Below are positions 58,843 to 64,000 of a stretch of 64,000 nt of DNA, piece by piece. The stretch is taken from NCBI GenBank assembly GCA_035222895.1, contig JAVYIG010006858.1:46737-110736 (forward strand), in the 5' to 3' direction. The notes under the pieces are model-generated. The model did not search any database. It was not told the origin of the DNA and saw only the letters and a program-made list of their open reading frames with translations. A program made the translations under genes and the position numbers. The stretch is from Strongylocentrotus droebachiensis (Eukaryota; Echinodermata; Echinoidea; Camarodonta; Strongylocentrotidae). Each line of letters begins with the position of its first letter. Position 1 is the stretch's first letter.

Positions 58843-61800
58843 AGCAGAAGAGAGAGAGAGATGGATAGAGGGACCTCCAACAAAAAACACAAGGACAATT
58901 TCAGCTTACGCTAAGTTTTTTTCATTCTGACTTAAAGATAAAGTTGAGTTCTGGTCATGCGATTGCATTGTGAAAGAAAAGTTGTGAAATGGATCAGAAG
59001 TTGATCATGTAGCATGTAAGTATTGGTGTGTACTGCAAGGTTCTGGAGTTATCAAAATCATAATAAATTTGGCTCAGTCTTGGTAAAGTAACAAGCACTG
59101 TGCACAGAAAGATGTATATGTGACTACACAAATGGTGTCGGGCCTACTTACCTTGATTTCCTTATCTTGTAATGCTCATTACTCAGCCAGTATACATTTT
59201 CTACCAAAATTGTTTGGCAAATAACATTAAGTTGTAATCTTAAACACTCAGTGTAAGTTTCGTTTGATTCTGTGAGAATTAATTTTCCTTTTTCACCAGA
59301 ACTCAAGTTGAACTTTAACTTGTGAAAAAATCATGAATTTATTATGATTCTTTCTTTTCCAATTTGCTCACAGACATTTCTCAAAGAGCTACTTCCTCCA
59401 TTTAATCCAAGTGATCAATTCTTTTGTTACCTCTTCGGGCTTCGGAGGAGTGGCGTAGGAATTTTCTACTGGCTGGATGATACATGGAAAATTGTTAGCT
59501 TACGCTAAAGTTTGTCATTTTGACTTAACTTGTGAATAAATCATGAATTTATTATGATTTTTTTCTTCTTCATTTTTCTTACAGACATTTCTCAAAGAGC
59601 TACTTCCTCCATTTAATCCAAGTGATCCATGGCTTTGTTACTTTTTCGGGCTTCGGAGGATTGACTTTGGAGATTTCACCTGGCTGGATGATACTCCACT
59701 CCAGTATGTTCCTCATATGTTTGCTCAGTGAAAATCAGTCAAGAGAAAAGACTTCATTGAAGTTAATCTGTAGTTACAATTCTCCTACAAACACTTTTTG
59801 TTTAAATTTTGTCCAGTGTCCATTCAAAATATAATATACTTTAGTAGCAAACTTTTTAATATCTATGTCTCAGATGAATACCAAGAAGATAGAATATAAA
59901 AAGCTCGGCTCAGCATTACAAGACAATGATGTTATGACCAGATTTCTGTTCTATTTCTTTGCACGCTACATACTCACAGTATTTCTGTAGCATCTAATGA
60001 GGAGGGGGAGGGGAGGGGGAGGTCAATGTGAATAAAGATTTCAATTCAAATTCAGTTTAATGATGGATATCCGAATCTCCATGATTATTTCCAATATTAC
60101 ACGAACAATAAAAATAATATTTATCAAAATGATACATATACTACTACTACTGATAACAATGATGATAATGATAACAATAATACTACTACTGCCGCCGCTC
60201 CTGCTACTACTACTTCCATTCCATATATTATTATTATTATTATTGTTATTATTGTTATTAATCATAATATACAGTGCGTCCCAGAAAAAACAAACGAGAA
60301 TTATCGATGCTTTCGTTGACGGTCAGCCATGCATCAAGTCTTTCGTCTTCTTTGTGCATTGCTGATCATCAACGAAACGGAGTCAAGTCATTTGTCAACT
60401 CTGTTTGTTTCTACGGCAGGCAGCCAGTGAAAACGAATTCGTTTAATCAAACCATGGAAATGGAAGCATTACTTTTAACAAACTGAACTTTGTTATTCCT
60501 GGCTCATTTTTACTGATTGAGGTGTCATATGAAAGGGCAGAAAATGAACTTTCTAGAAATTTTATTTTCTCTTTGAAATTCAGATACCGCCGGCCTAATG
60601 ACTTGTTGGTTTCCTCTCTTCAAATTTTGTTTAAGCACTCGTGCGAGAAATGTGCATCATATGAGTTGCATCAGATGAAAGATGAGAATCTAAGCTTTAC
60701 AAATTTGTGTCATGTATTAATCATAATGTGATTAAGTTATGATAAAACACCGAAAACCTGTCAATTTGCGAACTTAAATTATATAGCGTTTTTTCTCCAA
60801 GGTATGAGTGGTTTACTGCCACGGAACCAAATGATGCTGATTCCTGGGGTTGTCTTGGTCTACGTGATAGCCAATCATGGTATGACCAGAATTCACAGCA
60901 ATCTCTGCCGTACATTTGTGAGCGTACACGAGGTATGAAAAATTGATGATCAACATTAATTGTGTTCTGACGATTATTGCTCCAGTCTATATTGCAACAA
61001 ACGTATTGTCTAGGGATCATACGGCATTTGGGTAAAAGGTTAGGGTTAGTGTTAGGGTCGGGCTTAGTATAGCATTAGCATTAGGATAAAGAGCTGCAGT
61101 TAGGAATTCCTTTAGTATAAGTTAAACCCGTTTAAATCGATCGCAGAGCTATTCTCTTTGGAGTTTGTTTCAAACAAGCAGAATTTTGAAATGCTTTTCA
61201 GATATTTTGAATATTGCGCTACACCTATTAACCGAAATCCATTATAATTACAACACAATAATGTTATCAACCCATAATGCGGTTGTAGAACTTTGCATCC
61301 GGAACTTTCTCTTACTACAAAAAATGCCTCTCCATTTGTTCGATTCATGAAAAAAACGTTGATCTTATTTTGAACTCTTTCGTATTCCTACACCGACGAA
61401 ATAAACAGTTCAGAAATAATTTATCTTTAAGAAATGACAACAAATGCGATCGTTATCTGTTTGCATACGATTTAAAAAAATAAAATTAATTTCTGACCCC
61501 TTTTAGTCGAACATTCAAAAGTACCGTCGACCGCTATGCCAATAGCGGGTTCTGTAGAATCTGGTAAATGCCTATATACTGTGCAGAGAATAGTCGACGC
61601 AATTCCGTTAAAATCACAGTCTTTCTCATCACGATACACTCTCAATTAGAAAGTCTGTTCTATTACAGTATATGATAGAAGCAGTGAAGCATCGTTTGGA
61701 GGTCTAGATTATTTCATCTCTCCGTCATGGCTGGCTAGGTCTTACTCAGATGCACGGATCTACTGTCAGTATCATGGAGCTGATTTAGCACTCATCAAAT

Positions 61801-64000
61801 CACACGATATCAACGTATGTTCAAGTATAATTCTTTTATTTCAGCTAATGATATCCAAAATGTTGTTATCATGAAACCTATGTACTTTTTGTTGTTTTAT
61901 TAGTATTTTATTTCACAGCTTGGAAGTTTACATAGCTATTGATACAGGGAATAAATGTCTTTTCACGACTGAATGACGTATGTGACGTAATAGGCCAACT
62001 GGTTCCTCGTGAATGACTATTTATGAAATATCAACAAGCGTAATATTAAGTTGATAGCGGAGATAATAAAACATTCATGTATACACTGTCGTCCCAATCC
62101 CTAGGTTTGAAGCATCCCAATTTATCTCAAAACAGATTATTCTCTGATGACGCCGCTATTTCATTCACGTTTATTTCGTGACATAAAGAATTGTGAATAG
62201 TTTAATTTATATATTTACAATATTACTTATTATCTTTGTTTTTATTGACATGACCATTACACGTAAACATTCCTGTCATAGTGTATTTTAGCAGCTTCTA
62301 ATGAACAAATAGTTTTTACTTTTGATATATTCCTCTGAGCCCAGAAGAGGTTTAATTCTTTAGTTACCGCCTTTTGGGTTCACAGTAGGCTATTGACTCC
62401 TTTGACTTTATTTTTTTAAATTTCATTTTCATTACGAAATCGACAAAAATGGCTTTACAGCCATGCAAATAAGAAAAACATAAATAAGCAACTGATGTTT
62501 ATGAGATGACATATCTGTTTTCCTCATACCAGACCTTTCTTCATGGCAGGATTTCTGGATTAAATAGCCTTGTATTTTTTGGTTTGACTGACCAAGTTGA
62601 TGAAGGCACATTTGAATGGATCGACGGAACCCCTTTACAGTAGGTTCAATAAATTTATGATGCATACGCATTCGTTACTATTTTGAAATAACTGTCAAAC
62701 TTTGTCAAACTCAAATAGACTGAGCACAAAAGTAAGATAAACATTCGCTGAAATGTTTATTGTGAATCGAAAAAAAAAAGGGGTTGATGTAATTTGCTGG
62801 TATAGTAAGGCAAAGAATGCGTAATAGTTTTCTTGATCACACTTTGATCGCTAGCCTATGCTTTGATAATGAAATTATTGCAGTCGGTAATAACGAATAC
62901 AAAATTAATTTTGCATGTCGTAATGCAAGGGACAATGTGTTTTAACTTGTAAAAACATATTTCCATATTAAAAATAAACAATATTCCGAATACAAAATGC
63001 AACTTTTCAATATGCAATTAATTAATATCGTTAAAACAGTAGTGCATACTACGCTTTTCGTATATATTAATCGTCATTGGTTCTTTGTCGATTTAGATAA
63101 AAAAGTTATGTGGGGAAGCTTACATTTTGATTGAGACATATTCTTAAGGATGGTTTGGCTCAAAATTCAGTTTTGGAACTAAACATTTTAAAGCAAATTT
63201 AAAACACAGTGCACTTATATAACATAGGTCATTGTAATCCAATCTTCAGAATTAGGATTTCATATCTGACTAAACAATGCAGAACCCCCCCCCCCCCCAA
63301 GAAAAAAAAGAATTATAGAACCATTACTTCGTATAACCGTCTGTATATTCCTGCGCGATTTTGGTTCTCCATTTTCCTTAATTCAATACACACAGGTTTT
63401 TCAGCATGGAGGGATTTTGAACCCAACAACTTTGGTGATACAGATTGTGCCACTCTATCTTCTGATTCAGACATGGGATGGAATGATTTTTTTTGTAATC
63501 TCGACCGACCCTTCATATGTGAACGCTATCAGGGTAAGTCACCTGACCTAACACGTAAAGTCGTTTCTGTTTTATTGCCAAATGTTTTTCTTTCTCTCTC
63601 TCTCTCTCTCTATAAAGTAACCTAGTGATAAGGGAAGTCGTTAAAGATAAAGGTGAGTTCTGGTTTTAAAAAAGAAAATGAATTCTCACATAATCAAACG
63701 AAACTTACACTGAATTTTCAAGATTACAAATAAATGTCATTTGCCAAACAATTTTGGTAGAAAATGTATACTGGCTGAGTAATGAGTTTTAACAGATTAC
63801 GAAATCAAGGTTAGTAGCCCCGACACCATTTGTGTAGTCCAATTTACATCTTTCTGTGTACAGTGCTTGTTACTTTACCAAGACTGGGCCAAATTTATTA
63901 TGATTTTGATGAATCCAGAACGTTGCAATACACACCGAAACTAATTGCTACATGATCAACTTTTTCTGATCCATTCCACACATTTTCTTTCACAATGCAA
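47994..64000 (+). CDS. Receptor copy 2: CTLD receptor, 5' part (continues off the window)
   Basis: Exons: 47994-48072, 52353-52507, 53941-54047, 55248-55408, 56164-56303, 59585-59703, 60802-60932, 61669-61814, 62533-62639 and 63396-63533. They encode a signal peptide and CTLD-A, B and C; all splice sites follow GT/AG and the same phase pattern as copy 1. The remaining modules should lie to the right. Exon 10 has one extra T after its acceptor, which shifts the frame and brings a stop, so this allele may be a pseudogene or the base may be a homopolymer error. A truncated duplicate of exon 6 lies at 59374. Domain function as for copy 1. Confidence 0.82.
49297..51153. mobile_element. Element X, second copy, itself interrupted
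   Basis: Aligns with 11890-12824 at both ends; the middle carries a 0.9-kb CR1-like insertion (49633-50548). Termini TAGATATTCATTG and CACCTTTAAA match the first copy, defining the element precisely. Confidence 0.85.
49633..50548 (+). mobile_element. CR1/L2-like retroelement 3' part inside element X
   Basis: Encodes L-S-H-L-N-Y-C-I-L-V-W-A, H-Q-T-R and LFRGPQIWNDIPIDIR ending in a stop, the C-terminus of a CR1/L2-type RT. It closes with a (TTGAAC)n run at 50530-50549. Element X resumes exactly after it. Confidence 0.85.
51665..51815. repeat. Dispersed repeat, second copy
   Basis: Same repeat as 35915-36105. Confidence 0.75.
52001..52022 (+). repeat. (GATA)n microsatellite
   Basis: Five to six AGAT units. 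Confidence 0.9.
52075..52280 (-). mobile_element. tRNA-derived SINE
   Basis: On the minus strand a Pol III B box, GGGTTCGATCC, is followed by TTAGACAAGGTGTCTTGCCC and CCACTCTCTATGCCCCCAGG, a body style I associate with marine-invertebrate SINEs. The A box is not clear, so the 5' end may be lost. Confidence 0.65.
52353..52507 (+). CDS. Copy 2 exon 2: CTLD-A, N-terminal third
   Basis: Acceptor CTTACAG, donor AAT|GTACGT; phase 1 to 0. Encodes E-C-Q-E-C, then a CTLD start with T-R-A-L-C-Q-S-L-G-G-D-M-P-I-I. No counterpart found for copy 1. Confidence 0.9.
53941..54047 (+). CDS. Copy 2 exon 3: CTLD-A, middle
   Basis: Acceptor TTATACAG, donor CTGG|GTATGT; phase 0 to 2. YYIGLEDMDQDGAYRWIDGT is nearly identical to copy 1, while the first dozen residues differ. 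Confidence 0.92.
54370..55015. mobile_element. DNA-transposon-like insertion with inverted ends, copy 2 only
   Basis: TCAAGCTTGGGTATATAGAG near 54405 and its inverse CTCTATATACCCAAGCTTGA near 54967 lie close to the two edges of a stretch absent from the copy 1 intron. No transposase recognised. Confidence 0.7.
55248..55408 (+). CDS. Copy 2 exon 4: CTLD-A, C-terminal third
   Basis: Acceptor TTTCAAG, donor ATCG|GTAGGT; phase 2 to 1. Two codons longer than copy 1, with P-P-P-Y-C-A-V-M, R-W-N-R-I-P-C and P-I-C-Q. No EPN. Confidence 0.9.
55620..55763 (+). repeat. GAGACA/GA microsatellite
   Basis: Counterpart of 13876-14015. Confidence 0.9.
56164..56303 (+). CDS. Copy 2 exon 5: CTLD-B, N-terminal third
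   Basis: Acceptor ATAAATAG, donor AAC|GTAAGT; phase 1 to 0. Nearly the same as copy 1, with D-A-R-E-T-C-Q-S-Y-G-G-D-L-A-I-I-K. Confidence 0.9.
56573..56947. mobile_element. piggyBac-type MITE
   Basis: TTAA at both ends with inverted termini AAGGTAAAGACCAGTA / TACTGGTCTTTACCTT. It is the inverted twin of 5322-5726 and is absent from copy 1. Confidence 0.88.
56982..58600 (-). mobile_element. CR1-like non-LTR retroelement fragment, minus strand
   Basis: Reading right to left: a linker with V-T-S-A-E-I-V-D-M-G-D-N-R-A-T (58400-58300), RT motif A RKAFDTVYHDILVHKL (58190-58140), then after a hAT MITE W-F-type strand regions, LLVDMYADDTTQTVSG (57780-57725; catalytic YADD intact) and a C-terminal piece SGIRVWNQLESFFK (57265-57220). 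Stops and shifts make it dead. Confidence 0.82.
57961..58131. mobile_element. 171-bp hAT MITE with 8-bp target duplication
   Basis: Begins CAGGCGCGTAGCCA and ends TGGCTACGCGCCTG, flanked on both sides by CCAATGGC (57953-57960 and 58132-58139). It interrupts the minus-strand RT gene. Inner G and C runs and two CACGTGCCCCCC-type words. Confidence 0.95.
58932..59318. mobile_element. piggyBac-type MITE, intact
   Basis: Starts TTAAAGATAAAGTTGAGTTC and ends GAACTCAAGTTGAACTTTAA. Orthologous in position to 15229-15512. The empty counterpart of its site is at 59525-59528. Confidence 0.92.
59374..59483 (+). pseudogene. Truncated duplicate of copy 2 exon 6
   Basis: Has the same acceptor (GCTCACAG) and reading TFLKELLPPFNPSD, then F-F-C-Y-L-F-G-L and Y-W-L-D-D-T. 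Homology stops at 59483, before the last codons and the donor. Reading on gives a stop about eight codons later with no evident GT donor in phase. Likely a skipped or dead exon. Confidence 0.85.
59585..59703 (+). CDS. Copy 2 exon 6: CTLD-B, middle
   Basis: Acceptor TCTTACAG, donor CTCCA|GTATGT; phase 0 to 2, same 119-base length as copy 1. Residues around D-P-W-L-C-Y-F-F-G-L-R-R differ from both copy 1 and the truncated duplicate. Confidence 0.9.
60120..60262 (+). repeat. (ATA/ACT/ATT)n trinucleotide tract
   Basis: Counterpart of 16080-16240; long frames over it on both strands are artefacts. Confidence 0.85.
60271..60753. mobile_element. Tc1/mariner-like MITE, right end missing
   Basis: Starts ACAGTGCGTCCCAGAAAAAA after TAT. 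The body aligns with 7240-7716, where the opposite end survives, so together they define the full element. Present in copy 2 intron, absent from copy 1. Confidence 0.85.
60802..60932 (+). CDS. Copy 2 exon 7: CTLD-B, C-terminal third
   Basis: Acceptor CTCCAAG, donor ACGAG|GTATGA; phase 2 to 1. TATEPNDADSWGC keeps EPN; then S-W-Y-D and Y-I-C-E-R. One codon shorter than copy 1. Confidence 0.92.
61669..61814 (+). CDS. Copy 2 exon 8: CTLD-C, N-terminal third
   Basis: Acceptor CTATTACAG, donor AAC|GTATGT; phase 1 to 0. Only a few replacements from copy 1. Confidence 0.92.
62533..62639 (+). CDS. Copy 2 exon 9: CTLD-C, middle
   Basis: Acceptor CATACCAG, donor TTACA|GTAGGT; phase 0 to 2. VFFGLTDQVDEGTFEWIDGT. 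Confidence 0.92.
63396..63533 (+). CDS. Copy 2 exon 10: CTLD-C, C-terminal third, +1 frameshift
   Basis: Acceptor ACACACAG, donor CAGG|GTAAGT. The intended frame reads F-S-A-W-R-D-F-E-P-N-N, then G-W-N-D-F-F-C and P-F-I-C-E-R-Y, a full EPN/WND pair. It is 138 bases against 137 in copy 1: GG is followed by TTTTTCAG, not TATTCAG. Splicing from exon 9 therefore enters the wrong frame and meets TGA within about nine codons. No alternative AG in phase is seen. Confidence 0.85.
63641..64000. mobile_element. piggyBac-type MITE, cut by window edge
   Basis: Starts TTAAAGATAAAGGTGAGTTC and continues as the inverted form of 58932-59318, running off the right edge. Absent from copy 1 at the matching place (about 19130). 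Confidence 0.85.

Noticed and set aside
1-64000. CRISPR arrays, bacterial operons, phage or plasmid features
   Set aside because: Introns, Ig/EGF/CTLD modules and retrotransposon types show animal DNA; tandem repeats here lack regular spacers.

Overview
The window reads as intergenic and genic DNA of an animal, most likely an echinoderm and probably a sea urchin. It is AT-rich and intron-dense, packed with DNA transposons, MITEs, non-LTR retrotransposon debris and microsatellites. Its real genes encode large mosaic receptors built from C-type lectin (CTLD), Ig, EGF-like and FN3 modules; the Ig/EGF part resembles the Tie-like receptors I know from sea urchin and amphioxus. The species call is inference from gene family and repeat style, not a sequence match.

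The main content is two tandem, same-strand copies of one receptor gene. Copy 1 (11601-31979, + strand) has 22 consecutive exons that I could join by hand with matching splice phases into one open frame of 3,858 nt. In order they encode a CTLD lacking its first third, three complete CTLDs, two Ig-like domains, five EGF-like repeats, a third Ig-like domain, one FN3 domain, a membrane segment and a tail of about 90 residues. The tail carries seven tyrosine motifs, several in ITAM-like spacing, and there is no kinase domain before the stop. Copy 2 (47994 to beyond the right edge, + strand) supplies what copy 1 lacks, a signal-peptide exon and the first exon of the first CTLD. It then repeats the CTLD exons until the window ends after its third CTLD. 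Exons and introns of the copies align from about 7720/53260 onward, so this is a segmental tandem duplication. Copy 2 shows a 1-bp frameshift at the start of its tenth exon and an aborted duplicate of its sixth exon.

Layout: 1-7720, repeats, retroelement tails, one clean minus-strand exon and an acidic ORF with a MADF/Myb-SANT-like continuation; 7799-10996, a hAT-type element with 8-bp target duplications and an internal minisatellite; 11601-31979, receptor copy 1; 32000-40900, gene-poor DNA with a 1.29-kb direct repeat, retroelement 3' ends and two inverted-repeat MITEs; 40890-47420, a decayed + strand non-LTR element (PHD finger, endonuclease, reverse transcriptase) broken by a foldback element, a MITE and a minus-strand RTE-like element; 47994-64000, receptor copy 2, whose first intron holds three elements nested in one another.

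How the parts would work together (inference): the lectin and Ig/EGF/FN3 ectodomain would bind glycans or other ligands outside the cell, and the phosphorylated tail tyrosines would recruit SH2 adaptors or Syk-type kinases. All ectodomain modules are bounded by phase-1 introns, a structure that allows modules to be duplicated and shuffled, as expected for a diversifying recognition-receptor family.
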